Source: Vigna angularis
Taxonomy: Eukaryota; Streptophyta; Magnoliopsida; Fabales; Fabaceae
Length of the DNA stretch: 64,000 nucleotides
Direction of reading: 5' to 3'
Assembly: GCF_016808095.1 (NCBI RefSeq)
Contig: NC_068980.1
Location: 10,276,888-10,340,887, forward strand
The notes beneath the pieces are model-generated. The model worked only from the letters and a program-made list of their open reading frames with translations. It was not told the DNA's origin and made no database searches. The stretch's first letter is position 1; each line of letters begins with the position of its first letter. The position numbers were made by a program, and so were the translations under genes. Positions 24,260-37,400 of the stretch are shown piece by piece.

Positions 24260-24540
24260 CGAGCTGTGTTATTTCCATTAACCTTTCCATGAAACTGGCA
24301 GCAGCTTTGGAGGTCATCTTTACTCCCCACTGTCACTTTTTCATAATGCTATTAATTTTTTATATTACGATATAGCTTTCAACCAATTTGGAATGTGCAA
24401 ATATTTTGAAGTTCCCAGTTTTTGTCAAACACTTTGAGGAGTTTCTTTAACGCTGATTTCACTTTCGACTCATCAATTCCAAGAGTTCCCATTGCACGAT
24501 AGGCCGTTACCACTCTTTCATTGGGTGTCTTTCATTGGGT
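24260..24540 (-). pseudogene. WIYLD-domain (SUVR-like) gene fragment
   Basis: Read on the minus strand, about 24510 to 24380 encodes RVVTAYRAMGTLGIDESK followed by VKSALKKLLKVFDKNWEL. This is the WIYLD three-helix domain at the N-terminus of SUVR1/2/4 histone methyltransferase-like proteins. A 14-base tandem duplication (ACACCCAATGAAAG twice) displaces the start codon frame just before it. The SET part is missing. It abuts the MuDR relic in opposite orientation and could be captured sequence. Confidence 0.6.
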
Positions 24541-26792
24541 GTCATTTGTAATCAGCTAGTAATTACTTTTCCCACAGGTTCCTAAAATGTAGAACGCCCC
24601 TAAATTTCAAAGATTTTTGAAAAGAGAAATACAACCACACAATTTATGAGAAATGAGCTATTTGATCAAAACATTCTTTTGACAGTGACTTCGAAAGAAA
24701 AAGCTTGGATAACGCTTAAATATTAGCTATTCAGCTTTTCAATAATTAAAAACAAAGTAGGTACATTAGCAAAATTTCAGACAACAATTAATAAAAGAAA
24801 TTAAATGATAAGAAAACTGCCTATCCTGACATAGAAATACAATATTCCACACCATCGATATTTTTTCTCATAAGAAAGCCCACAGTATGTAGTAGAATAT
24901 GAACATTTCTAGGTCACTGTGCTTACAATAAAATACCCAAGGAATCAATAAGTCAAGTGAATTTTTCAACTTCCCCATCTCCGTAATATTTCAATTCTAG
25001 ACGTGAAGTTCATAGAGAGAAACAATGAAGATGATTCGAGCTCCTCAGGCAAAATGAGGAGAGAAAAAAGGACAAGGGACACAGGCTTGTTAAATTTTGA
25101 AAAACCACCATGTACATTACACATGCCGTTACACGAAAACCCTAAGTAAAACCTCCCAATGAACATGCAACAGAGTATTTGACCACATCAGATGTTGATG
25201 ATCTTACAAGCTGAAACTAAAACACTTGCTCGAACAATCAAACATGAAAGCGAGACAAAACCATTTAGAAACAAACAAAAAAAAATTTTCACCGAAAAAA
25301 AAATGCAAACAGACCTGGTGCACTGGTGCTGATAAACTGATAAATTTCAGTTATTGCATTGCATGAGATGAGAAATCAAGTTAGTCTTTTAGAGAACAGC
25401 AGAACCATATTCTGTGAAATACTCCAACCATGGTGGGAGGGTGCATAAGGTTTGCTCTCCACCATTTTCTCATATTCCAAAACATATATGAACCAACATG
25501 AATAAACACAGGTGATAGGATTCATCAATCAATGCACGATCAGTGTCTGCTCGTTGGCACTTAGAGGTGCTAGTCACAACCAACTGGACCATCAGAATGC
25601 ATCAACCAAACAGTGTGCTACAGATCTCGTGGACAAGATCTTCCAGATAACAAAAAGGCAATGGGTTTGGGTAGCACCGAGCCTATAGAGAGGAATGAAG
25701 TGATAGAACAGTAGAAGATGACATAGCTTCTTTGAATCAGAGGAAGCAGCTTAAACTTTGACAGGACATCATGAATGAAACTCGAATTAGGATAATGTCA
25801 AAAAACACAAAATACTAAGAGTGTGTTTAGATACAAAACCAGAAATGTTTTTGAAAAAAACTTTTCTACTAGAAAAAGCTCTGTATTTCCAACGGAGAAG
25901 CTTTCAGATGCACTTCTAGCTTGTGTTCAACCAGACCATAAAAACAGAACCACCCCATCCAAGAAAAGGTAGAACCACCTTGTCTGAGAGTAAGCCAAGG
26001 TTACTTAAAGCAAGACACAAAACTAGGGTGTTTCTACATGCTGAGTTCTGAGGAACTCACCAAGAAGCTAAGAAGCCACCAAAGATAATACCATGTTCAG
26101 GCACAGGCACAGCGTGGGTCAAATTAAACAATAAGCACTCAGTAATTATAGTATTGACCATCGGTTTCCAAATTATCATAACTTCAAGTTATTGATTTAA
26201 CTCAACCCAACCCTTTGTTTTATGTTTTATTTTTGTGTCTAGTGAAAGAATTTAGCAGCGCCCAACAATCAGCAGAATAATTCAGGATCCTCATGCATCC
26301 GAGCACCTTCCCTTCCCGTAGTAATCCTCAATGTGAAGAATTTGAAGCCAAAACTACTCATAAAGTTGCAAAAAGTATGATAACAAGCACAACCATCATA
26401 AGCTACAGAAACCTTGTTTCAAAAACAATACTCAAAGAAAATATAAGAACAGTAACTAAGTTTGATCTTCAATACGAAACTAGTCTAAGACTAAACCTAT
26501 GAAATGCGATCGTAATTATACCCAGATATCACTATATTCAGCATAGGAAGCCCTTCTCAAGTTCATCACAAAAAATAACTCAGCTCAATGCATAGTGAAA
26601 CAGAATCATTCTACTAGAAACAGCAGGTAAATTACAATTGGAACAACTAATGACAATATCAATCCTACACAAAAAATTCTTACAGAAAGTGTTTCTTTTT
26701 ATCAAAATCTAGAAAGGTAAAATTATTGAAAGCGGGAACTCTAGAAGGAAAAGCGCATGCAGGTTTCAAATGGAAGGAAGAAAACCTCGCTT
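24541..26792. other. Region downstream of TOM9 without a supported gene
   Basis: Composition is closer to genic than to satellite DNA, but no exon is convincing on either strand. The part nearest 26792 is presumably the 3' UTR of the minus-strand TOM9 gene. The 69-codon frame at 26293 and the minus-strand frame at 24966 show no family features. Confidence 0.4.
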
Positions 26793-27089
26793 TTATTTGG
26801 GGGCAGGGGTGCCAAGGAGACTGGCCTGTTGGAGCTCAAGGTCGTTGAGCTGCTGCTCGCGGTCCATCTCCACGATGAGAGGGACAACGAGGACGAGGAA
26901 GGTGGTGCCGGCGATCCAGGCCGCCTTGCCGGTGCTCCGCAGGAGCTTCTTCGCCACAAAGATGGCGTCACCGGCGGCCTCCTTGCCCCGGACGACGATG
27001 GAGGAGCGCGAGATCTTGGCGAGTACGGAGCTGGAATAGCTGGACCTGTCAGGAAGCGACACTCCGCCTCTCTTGCCTTGGGACGCCAT
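26793..27089 (-). CDS. TOM9: Mitochondrial import receptor subunit TOM9 (plant TOM22)
   Basis: A 98-residue subunit of the TOM translocase in the outer mitochondrial membrane, where it organises the core complex and takes part in preprotein receipt. Plants have a short TOM22 without the long acidic cytosolic domain, and this length fits. The body reads SVLAKISRSSIVVRGKEAAG, then KKLLRSTGKAAWIAGT, then one membrane span (TTFLVLVVPLIVEMDRE, about residues 65-81), and a short tail LQQASLLGTPAPK, all highly typical. The frame stays open 15 codons upstream, but the ATG at 27087-27089 (MASQGKRGG) is preferred because family members begin there. No intron is in the coding part. The 5' flank is short: a gypsy relic begins about 230 bases upstream. 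Confidence 0.95.
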   Translation of the reverse strand: MASQGKRGGVSLPDRSSYSSSVLAKISRSSIVVRGKEAAGDAIFVAKKLLRSTGKAAWIAGTTFLVLVVPLIVEMDREQQLNDLELQQASLLGTPAPK

Positions 27090-27317
27090 GGAAAAGGGAA
27101 ACGAAGGAATTAGGGTTCGCAAATTTGTTCTCACATCCTAATTCTGAAGCACTCGTTAGTTAGCAGTGTTTCCTTCTCCTTACACCCGTATACCCTGGTT
27201 ACCTATATGTGTGTGTCATTGTTCTTCTAAAATCTCTATATACTATTTCAATTTGTTTTTAGTGTCATTTTTCTTTAACATCGTACCCTATATATTTTTT
27301 GTTACAATAAAATATAT

Positions 27318-29110
27318 TTGTTTCGGTGGAAATTTTCTGGGACTGAGACACTAACCTGCTGACTTGTCTGAAACTGTGTTATGGCTGTCATCCTCAAAGA
27401 GATGGTCAATTAGAGAGGATAATTCAATCTTTGAAAAAGTTGTTAAGGACCTGTGTTTTTTATCATCTGGCGAGTTAGGATGAAGTGCTACCTTTAGTGG
27501 AGTTCACCTATAACAACAATTTTTAGGCGAGTATACACTAGTACAAAAACAGTGTATAATGTCACATGTTCAACGTTCAACCAGTGAATAGCCAACGTCA
27601 ATGATATTTTTATAAATAAATGCATTTATTAGACTTCGTTTAGAACTGTAATTCGACGTCAATTTAAGACGTCGAATATTTTAGAAGTCCAACGTCCTAT
27701 TGGGTAAATTTTGTAAAAAAGTTTGGCCCAAAAGTGAAAATATATTTACGTATGACGTCGAATGCCCTAGAATTATACGTCAAAAGGTTATAAAACATCG
27801 AATGCTCTAACGTTAGATGTTAAAAGGTTAGTGAATTCAATAAAAATTTGAGCGGGAGATTGAAAATTCATTTCCTTTATCTTAGCGCGCGAGACCCTTT
27901 TCTCTGCTCAAACTTTTCTCGAATGAAATTTGACGGCCATCAAATGTAATCTTTCTTTCATTTGATACAAATGCATGTTAATTAACTACTTTAAGTATGA
28001 TTTTTGTTTGTTTTGACCAATTATTTTCGTTTCTTGTCTTTCATAGGCGCATTCTGCTTTCTCTCTCACAAGTGACAACACTTTATTTCGACGAATCCAC
28101 CTTTTGAAGGTTAGTTTTCATTTTCGTTTTGAAGAACTTATTTGTTAAACTTGTTTGTTGTTGTTGTTTGATTGAACTTGTTTGTTGTTGTTGTTTGGTT
28201 GAACTTGTTTGTTGTTTGTTTCTTATACTATACTGCACGTTCATAGTTCATACTTTATAAAATATTTGTTTTTCTGTTTTTCAGGTCTTCGTAGAATTGT
28301 AAAAAATGATCACAATTAATTAAAAACACAAAAAAATTTATTAACGTCGTATATTGACAAAATTTGACGTTAATTAATGTAACGTTAATTTTTTAAACTT
28401 GACGTCAATTTAACGTCTCTTAATATGACGTTGGCCTTGAATTCGATGTGAAAGGGAAAAAAACACCAACGTTATATGGTGTTTTTGTACTAGTAATAGG
28501 TATGACACATTATGGGATGTTATAGAACTCCTTTGTGCTGGTACCATGATGTCGAAGTTGTGTTCGTAGGACCTGAGTTGTTGCAATAAACCATAAAGAA
28601 GGTGAAGTTTATACAAGAGAGAATGAAGGCCTCACAAAGTAAGCAAAAGTCTTACCTTGATCAAAGGACAAAGTAAGAAGAAGTCTTACCTTGATCAAAG
28701 GGAAAGACCGTTGGAGTTTGCATTTCGGGGTCATGTTTTATTATGGGTAACTTCAACCACTGTTGTGGGAAGGGCTATTCGTTCAAGAAAGATTTATCCT
28801 AGGTTTATTGGTCCATATCAAATTTTGAGATGAATTGTACCAGTGGCTTATGAGATTGTCATGCCACCTGAGTTGGCCAATCTTCATTCGGTGTTTCATA
28901 TCTCACAACTAAGAAAGTATGTGTTTGATCTTTCCCATGTGCTTGAAGTGGAGGATGTTCAAGTTAGAGAAGATCTATTAATGGAGGTGCGGCCTATTGG
29001 AATAAAGGATTGTCAAACGAAGCAACTTAGAAGAAAGACTATCAGTCTAGTCAAAGTTGTTTAGGATAAGAGGACTTTACGTGGGGATATACAGGATATG
29101 AGAAAGTCAT
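27318..29110 (+). pseudogene. Ty3/gypsy (Tekay-type) integrase and chromodomain relic, split by a CACTA element
   Basis: Left of the CACTA element (27390-27535) the frames give CHPQRDGQ, RIIQSLKKLLRTC and DEVLPLVEFTYNN, the end of the integrase core region. Right of it (28499-29110) follow IELLCAGTMM, then RPLEF, GRAIRSRKIYPRFIGPYQIL, VAYEIVMPPELANLHSVFHI and SQLRKYVFD, a typical Tekay/Del C-terminus leading into its chromodomain. Stops and shifts are frequent, and a roughly 31-base stretch (GTCTTACCTTGATCAAAGG core) is duplicated at 28640-28700. The 5' part of the element is missing. Confidence 0.85.
27536..28495. mobile_element. Non-autonomous CACTA element, 960 bp
   Basis: The ends are CACTAGTACAAAAACA and the inverse TGTTTTTGTACTAGTA (last base changed), flanked by the 3-bp duplication ATA (27533-27535 and 28496-28498). 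Subterminal DNA is packed with ACGTC/GACGT and TCGAATG motifs (around 27575-27830 and 28345-28470). No transposase is present. It sits inside the gypsy relic and continues the host frame on the far side. Confidence 0.9.
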
Positions 29111-29173
29111 ACCAACATTTGTTCTCTAGTAAGTCCAATTTTTGAGGTAAAAACTTTTTGTTGTTGAAGAGAA

Positions 29174-30250
29174 TGTAAAAGCCTAGAAAATTGTGTTTTA
29201 AAATTGATAAAGTATTTATAGTAATGAGACTAAGTTCTTTTAGAAATAAAAGTTTAAAATATAAATAGAATTCTTATAAACAAGTTTTATTATCCTAAAT
29301 CACATAATCTCTTTAAAAAACCTCTTTCTCTAGAGCTTTCCCTTTTCTCTAAACCTTCTCACAACATGTTCATTTGTTTGAAGATCAGAGAATTCTAGAA
29401 TAACTCTTGTGGCGAGATTTTTAATTCTATCCGATTAGTTTCTCAAAAATAGAGTAAGTTGGTTTTCTACTCTTCTATTTAGTGTGTTTTGTCTTCTTTT
29501 GCATGTGGAGTATTTGGGGTTGCATGTGATGTTTAAGTATTCTATAAGACTATCTACTGATTAGTAGTCATAATAGTGTGTCATAATCATGTTTCTATTG
29601 TTTGTGGGAATATATAGAGTTTCCTATGCTTTTTTAGTTGTTTTAGAACCTCTAAAGTTGTTTAGTCATCTATCATGTAAAGGGAGCTAACTATCTTGTT
29701 TTAGAAGTTGTTATGTTTAGAGACTATGAAATTGCATATTTGATTTGTGTGAGATTGATTGATTATGATATTTGTGGTTGAATTGCTGAGTAATCTGAAT
29801 GTGTTGCATTGATCGTGTGTTGTTTGACATTGTTTGAATTAGTTTTAAGTTGAGGAACTGGAGATCTAACCATTTGAGCAAGTTGGCATTCATTTTGAGA
29901 TTGAAAATTGTTTTGGAACCAAACATTAAGTTAGGAATGCCAATTATGTTATCTAAATAGGTCCCTAGTTCCCTAAATCAAGAATTGAGTTAATCATTTT
30001 CTAATATGGTATTGAGCGATATTGGTGTGCCACTTTTTACTATAGGTTTGAAATAAACTAACTTCTTTTCGCTGAACAAAAGATTTGTGTTGTTGAGTGC
30101 GACTTTTTGTGAAAGGAATGGGGTTGAATGGTGAACCTATCGCTGAGCACCACCCTTTGAAAAGGTCTGACCCTGAGCATTAGTTTTGAGTGCTAGTTTT
30201 GAGCATCAGTGTGCATTTTATGACTTTTTCTAAATATTCTAACTTGCTCA
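29174..30250 (+). repeat. 3' LTR remnant of the Tekay-type element
   Basis: A purine tract GTTGAAGAGAA (29163-29173) is followed by TGTAAAAGCCTAG, a usual Tekay LTR start. GCTGAGCA boxes at 30140-30180 are also common in these LTRs. The right end is not clear, so the limit is approximate. Confidence 0.5.
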
Positions 30251-31408
30251 AGATTGATTATGGTGTTTAGGTATGTTTAAGATGTATAATGTTGTTTATA
30301 TTAATGAAGAAAATGATTTAAGATGTTGAAAGAATTTCAAAGAGAAATTATATGATTTGGTAAAGCTTAGTGTATGCATTAACATATGGAAATAAAAAAA
30401 AAATATTCTCGACTCTAATAACTATTCATGTTTAAATAGAATAAAATAAGTTATGTAGTAAGAGTGACAATAGGTGTTAGCCATTGAATAATTGGTCCTA
30501 AACCGATAGATACTAACTTTGTATATAAAACTCTTGTAGAATATAAATATCACTATAAGTAAACGTCTATATTGAAACTTGTGTAAAATATCTAAATAAT
30601 TAAGTTTAATATTACAAACGTATGTATATGTGATGATATATATGTGATATGTTTAATATTCGTTGTTGATAAATTAGTAAATTGTGAATATTTTAAATCA
30701 AATATTTTGATACATTAAATTACCTTTTCTTATCTTTGTTTGTAAGTTTGTCTCTTATTTACAAAAATCACCTTAACGATGTTATTAAATAAGGATGTTA
30801 TGATAGATCCAATGCAAGATAGAAGTAATACTGAAACTTAAAGTTGAACTATTTGTTTTATTGTCTATTTCAGTTTTTGAAAAATAGAATTATATTTTTG
30901 TAACGGTGTAACAATTCATATTAGTGATATAAAACCTTGTTTATATGTATAATTAATATTAGTTATATCTAGAAAAACTTTAATAACATTTTATATATAT
31001 TTCTTTGAATTATAGATTTTTTCTTCATATTGAATGTGATGTTTTTTTTAGTAATTGAATATTAATTAAATATTAGTAATTAAATAGGAATAAAAATAGG
31101 ATGAAAGAAGACAAATCCTAGTGTTGAGTCTGCAGGTAATGCTAAAATTGTTACAAAGTCAAACAAAATGTAATATAATTTCCAAAGTTGGGGAGAATTT
31201 CATCTTCAGACACGTAGATCTGCCTCTTGAAATACGACCTTTCTATATTATATGGTTTACTTTCGGCACGAAAAAAAAAACTCTGAAATTGCCGTTATAC
31301 TAAAGCTGTTCAAAGTCATGTAATCAAACCCTAGGCTAACCGGATCATTGCTGCTTTTTTCTTATGTACATAACCAGTTTCCCCACACTCGTTAAGTAAA
31401 AAAATACC
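30251..31408. other. AT-rich intergenic DNA
   Basis: No gene is supported between the gypsy LTR and the stop codon of DDRGK1. The last part presumably includes the DDRGK1 3' UTR. Confidence 0.45.
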
Positions 31409-34400
31409 TCAGTTGACAGTTATCTCCTCCCCAATATTAATGTCGTCAGTGTACTGAACTTTAGGCTCTAAATCAATGAACTGGTTTGATTTACTTGCTA
31501 AGTGGGAAATGCTGACCCTCCCTTGCCGCTTAATATAATCAGCAACCGCTTTCATCTCTTCTTGGGAGATGTAAATAAATTTCCCTCTGTCATCCATAAC
31601 ACCTGAAAGCCGATCTGATGCACAAAAATAACTCATTATATCCCATTCACCTTGGCAGCTGAAAGGCAGTGTGTAAGGTATCATAACCTTAAAAAGGGCA
31701 ATAACATTTGAACGTATAATAATTTTAAGTTTATCAAAGTTGTAACCAGTAAAAAAACGGAGACAACAACAGAATACTTATTAATGGTGGGGAAGGAGGT
31801 GGGGAAGAACACAATTTAAGGCCCATTTGTTTAATCTCTTGAAAAAAGTAATACGAGTGTAATAAAAAGAGTTTTTTGGGAAATTTTATAAAGAGCCAAA
31901 AGTTATATTTTGTTTGGATAAGAATTATATAAAAAACACACTTTATTTCAAAACAATAGTCATAATTACAGTTTTTTTTTTCAAAATGAGACTAAAACTA
32001 GCTTCTTGAAATAATTAGAATCTGGCTTTTTATCAAATGCTACTTAAAAGTTATCCCTTGGAAAAACACGAAACAAACTTAATCCTCCTATACAAATGCC
32101 TACAGAGGGAATCATGTAAAGACAATGTTCAAAAGATATATAACACATCCTCTTACACGATATTCCAATACTCTAAATTATTGGTTGAAACTTGAAACTA
32201 GTTGGAAAACACAAATTAATGTGAATCTCTCTTCTTATTTAACAAACCTTCCTCGTGACTTTATCAGATAACTCGAACACTATGACACAATAAAATGCAC
32301 GTACCTTGATTGCACAAAGAAAAAACATACTGTTCGTTCAACAACCCACAAAAAGAATAACTAGATTGAGTAGCAATGCTAAGAAAAGGGCACGTTATCC
32401 TTTGGTATTTGACAATAATAATAAAAAGTTGGTCACTCTTTGTAGGAAGGTTTTAATATAAGGACAACTAATGAGTATGGACAACTAATGAGTATGGACA
32501 ACCTGTTACTCGTGAAAATGGGGTATAAATTAAAATATACATAAGGAATCCGCATTGAGTATAATATTTCCTCCACATTGAACCTTGCCAATGAATTACC
32601 ATAGAAAATGGGAAATTGGCTATATATATGAATTCCAGTGGGGGTGTAGGTGATGTAAAGACAAAACTCTAAGTAATAAAAATGGGAAAGATAATAGATA
32701 CTTGTTATGATGGAAGACAATTTAAATAGCAAGGTCCTTACCCATGCTTTCCAGGGATGTGATACGATTGATACATTCCTGCATTGGTACAAAAAAAATA
32801 AAAGGCCAGTGAATGAAAAAAATACCACTCAGACAGTACGAACTATAACAATCTTCATCCTTAAAAAAAGAAAGTACAATATAGGGCTTCATTACTTAGA
32901 AACTATCACCACTTGGCCTAAAACCCATAAAAGTGTAGAGAGAGTAAATTACAAAAAGCTAAAGTGCCAACTAGAACTATAATTCAACTTAAAGGCCCGT
33001 ATCTCTTGTCCAGGAAATGGGAACAAGAAATATTTTACGGACCTTCATCCAAAAGGGAGTGGTTTGTAATGCAAAATATTTGATAATGAAACGAATTTGT
33101 ACTCAAAGGGGAGTGGCACATTTTGATTGATTGTTACTTGTAGTGCACCCAAATTACTGTGTTCCAGAATTAGTATAAATAACAAGGTTACTGATACGAC
33201 AGTTTGTGATGGGCCTTGAGACAGTAATTTAGGAAGCAATGTATCTGAATTATCATTTTTTTGTGTGTCAAGATAGTCATTTGGACAATGCTGGATTTGC
33301 AACAGTTATCAGGAGGTGTTCCACATATAGTGTCAAATATCACATTATCGAGAGATATGACCAAGTTATAGTATATAAGCAGATTTAAACCTCAGCTTAC
33401 AAGTTAGTATTCTGAAGTTAAGTGAGATTTAGTCCACTTTTTAAGATAGTATAAGAGTTTATCCTAGTAAGGTTTGTTAAGTTATCATGTCTCATGCTAT
33501 CAAATCATTATAAGACCATCCATGACATGAGGGTGTGTTAGAAATCTTACATTGTAGAGGTATGGTTAGATTATAAGATATAAGTGGATAGAAACACCAT
33601 CTTGCGAGTTGGTTTTATGAGGTTAAGTTGGTTTTCATGAGTAATTGGTATTGAATGTGTTTGAGAGAGAACAAACATCATTTTACAAGTTGGTTTTATG
33701 AGATTAAGTTTAAAACTCACTTTTGAAGATATTTCATGAAAGTCTATATTTCATGAGTAATTGGTATTGAATGTGTTTGAGAGAGAACAAACACTATAGG
33801 GGCTTAGGCCTTTGTATTGCATGTTGAGAGATGTTGCTCTTGATGAGGGACTTTGTTTTGTGATCTTCCTCCGCTCATAAATTTAGGTATTTACAATTGA
33901 GTTCAATTGAGTCCCTGATAAATTTTCTTGATAAATTTTCTTGGTCAATTGAGTACTCAATTTTGAAATTTTTCTTAATTGAGCCCCTGCTGTTTAGTTT
34001 TCCAATATGTAGGTAACATGAGCATTATTTTGCCTCGTAGTCTTACTTATTTGTTGTCATATGTTAAGAAATGTGATGTTTTATGATTAATATAATATTA
34101 CGATTAATATAAAACGAGTGATTTTATGCTCCTGGATGGCTTCCACATCATCACCTAGAGCAACCAAGGGATTGTCTCTGTCACAACCATTGATGAGACA
34201 TTCCTGTTGTCCAACACATTTTAATGAAAACAATAAAAATTACTTATTTTTTCTACATTAACTGCAATATTGCTTGGAGGATATACACCATATGGAGATG
34301 AGGAGGAGGGTCAGGAGATGCAACCGTCGAATGGAGGCCTGGAGGCCTTGACGATGATTAGATGATTATTTTTGTTTTGCTATCTTTGCTTTACGTTTAA

Positions 34401-37400
34401 GAACGTTTAAGATGACTATTATTTTGCTTTGTGGTCTTTATTATTTGTCGTCATGTGTTGAGAAATGTGATGTTTTATGATTAATATAAAATTAATATTG
34501 CAATTAATATAAAACGAGTGATTTTATGCGCTCACTCAAAATGTGTTGGATAATAAAGTCATCATGTTCCTCGTTGGCTTCCACATCATCACCTAGAGCA
34601 ACCAAGGGATTGTCTCGGTCACAACCATTGATGAGATGTTCCTGTTATCCAACACGTTTTTAATGAAAGTAATAAAAATTACTTGTATTTTTACATTAAC
34701 TACAATATTTCTTGGAGGAAATACATCATATGGAGATGAGGAGAGGGATCAGGAGATGCAACCGTTGAATGGAGGCCTTGACGATGATTAGATGATTATT
34801 TGTGTTTTGATATCTTTGCTTTACGTTTAGCATTTTATATTCTATTGGAACTCGATCTTTCGTTCTTTACTTAGTTTCAGTTGAACTTTATATTCTTTTG
34901 GAAGTCTGTTTCTTTAGTTTTTCTGGATTTTAGTTGCAAATAATAGTAGGATGTTTTGTTTGACCCGCTGTCTTTTTGGATGTTATTTTTAGGGGTCAGG
35001 TAATTCTTATTGGTTGAGAGACAGGGAATTTAGGGGTTTCATGTTCTCAAATCAGCAGCTGTAGGTTGTATGATCAGACTAGAAAGAACAGAAAATCTCA
35101 CGAAAATGGGTTCATATATAACCCTGCTTGTAATAAAGAACAGAAACGAAGAAAACTAGGATCCAACAATCTTCTCTCACTGCGCAGTGATGCTAATTGT
35201 AAATTGTAATTGAGCTCTAAGGCAAAAGAAAACTAATAGGATTATGCAACATTAACATCCTAGATGAATAGAAATATATGATCACTCATGTATTTCTCCC
35301 TTCTTAGGGGCATTTGTTTCACGGTATAATTTTTTATTCCTAGGAAACATTCTTTAGAATATTATGCCCAGCAATGATATTTCTGTTAAAATGTTTGGTT
35401 GGTTTTTAATAATTAAAAGAGAGTGAGAAAGAAGAATGTAATGGAAATAAGTAGTTATTATTTCCAAGAGACATTTCCTGGAAAAAAAGATACCAGGGAA
35501 TATATTTTCATAGCCGCTAACAAAGGTAGCAACATTAATTCACATCTTCACAAGAAGATGACGAATAACAAACACCATTTAGTAATTAGTAGAATGCACT
35601 ATTCACTCTACCTTACATCTCCACTTTCCCTTCCTCCATCTCTCCACTCCAGAACTCTTATTTTTCTATCATATAAGATTGGAGTAGCATCATCTATCTT
35701 AAACACAGGGTTTTAGCTAGCTTCCTTACCAATACAAAATATATAAAAATAAAAATAAATAAACAAATAAATAAATAAGTAACCTCAAGGTAAATTTAGT
35801 CATTTATCTCAACTATACTTTCATCCTATTAATTTTTTTTTGGGAGCGGGAAATTGTTGGTGGTTTATATAATAGTAAAATACCAATAATTGTGTAGTAG
35901 TGTAGTAATAGCCACACTCACATGAAATAGTAGAAATACGGACATGGGATCAGCCTGTGTAGAGAAGCTGACTAAAATAAAGGAATAAAATACGAAAGAA
36001 TACCTGTGTTCGCAATTTAAATTCTGCAGCAAGTTCTTCTAAGGGAACACATTTGTGCTTCTGAACGATTACACAATTAAGTCTAAATTAGTATGGCTAT
36101 AAAACCTCTTCAAAGATGACAATTATATTCCTAAAATTATTGCTATTAATTTTTATTTTTTCCATGAATAAAGTATGAAAAATTTAGTAAAGGGAAATCA
36201 AGGAAATCAACGGAGAATAACCTTTATATATTCAACAAAATTGGCTAGCAAGTCTTCAGCGCTATCCTGCGCTTCTTCAAGGGTACCTTCCTCATCAACT
36301 GAAAATTCACCTTTCCACTTTTCAAACTCCAATGCAGCAGCCTCCTCCTCCTTAGCTTTCTGAGCTTTGGCTTCCTCTTCCTATATGAACCATGACAAAA
36401 GCATGTGCTTTGCAACTTAATAAACCATAAGAAAGTCTATACTAAAATCAAGCAGAATAAGGTAATGAACTGACCAACATACGCTCCTGTGCCTCACGCT
36501 CCTCATCCTTCAACCTCCTCATTTCTGAATAACGATCTTGTTTTGCCTGCTTTGACTCTCGTGCAGCTTCATCAGCCTTCCAAGAAGATCAAAATACAAC
36601 TATTTAAATTTTAACAAAAAATAGATAAATCCTTCAAAAAAGTGAAACATGCATAGAAATTCAAAAATACATAACAATGCCCAGGATATGCGGGGAAGAC
36701 GAGCTGTCTTGAATTAAACACTCAACACCCCTATCTGAGTACAAATTCTCTCCTGCATTCTACAAACCCTTGAATCCAACACTCAACAGTTTAAGTATTA
36801 GTTTTAGAACTAAATAAAAACTAGAGACAGTAGCCATGCACACTGCATGGGAAAAACAACAGAGGTCAAAACAAAATAACCATGCTTTTTAATAAAATTA
36901 CAGTAATCACATTTAGGTAGGAAGCAATCTCTTCTCAGAAGAAACCAAAATGTGTAGAGAAAATGGACAGTTTTAATAATAATAATATTAAATGGATTAA
37001 GTCAGGTGTCCTTTACAAAAAACCTTCAAATACAGATATCATCTTTCATTTCAAGAAACCACCCCTTTTGGTAAATCAAATTCAAACATAAGTTATAGTC
37101 CATTTGTAAATTAGTATAGAAGGCTACAAGCTATGGTGCAAAAAGCAAGAATCCAGCAAAAAATATACGCAAGTAAAAAAAGATGGAATATAGACGAACA
37201 TCACCATGCCATTTGACACCTAGAAAGAGATAGAGAGAGAAGTGTAGGTATGATAGATGACGTGATTGGGAGAGAGATAATAGGTGTTAATGGAGTGTTT
37301 GTGATTTTAGGTGTCCATATATAATTACCCTAAAGTTAATTGTACCAGTTTCTAAAACAAAACAAAAATACCTGACGCCGTGCTTCCCTCTCTTGCCTTT

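Noticed and set aside
26293..26502. 69-codon frame downstream of TOM9
   Set aside because: No domain features, wrong strand for the TOM9 transcript, and codon use no different from flanking non-coding DNA.
31805..32085. Possible MITE with opposed CCCATTTGTTT and AAACAAACTTAA ends in DDRGK1 intron 7
   Set aside because: The match is short and no extended arms or target duplication could be traced.
36175..36363. Plus-strand Ser/Ala-rich frame
   Set aside because: Antisense of DDRGK1 exon 5.
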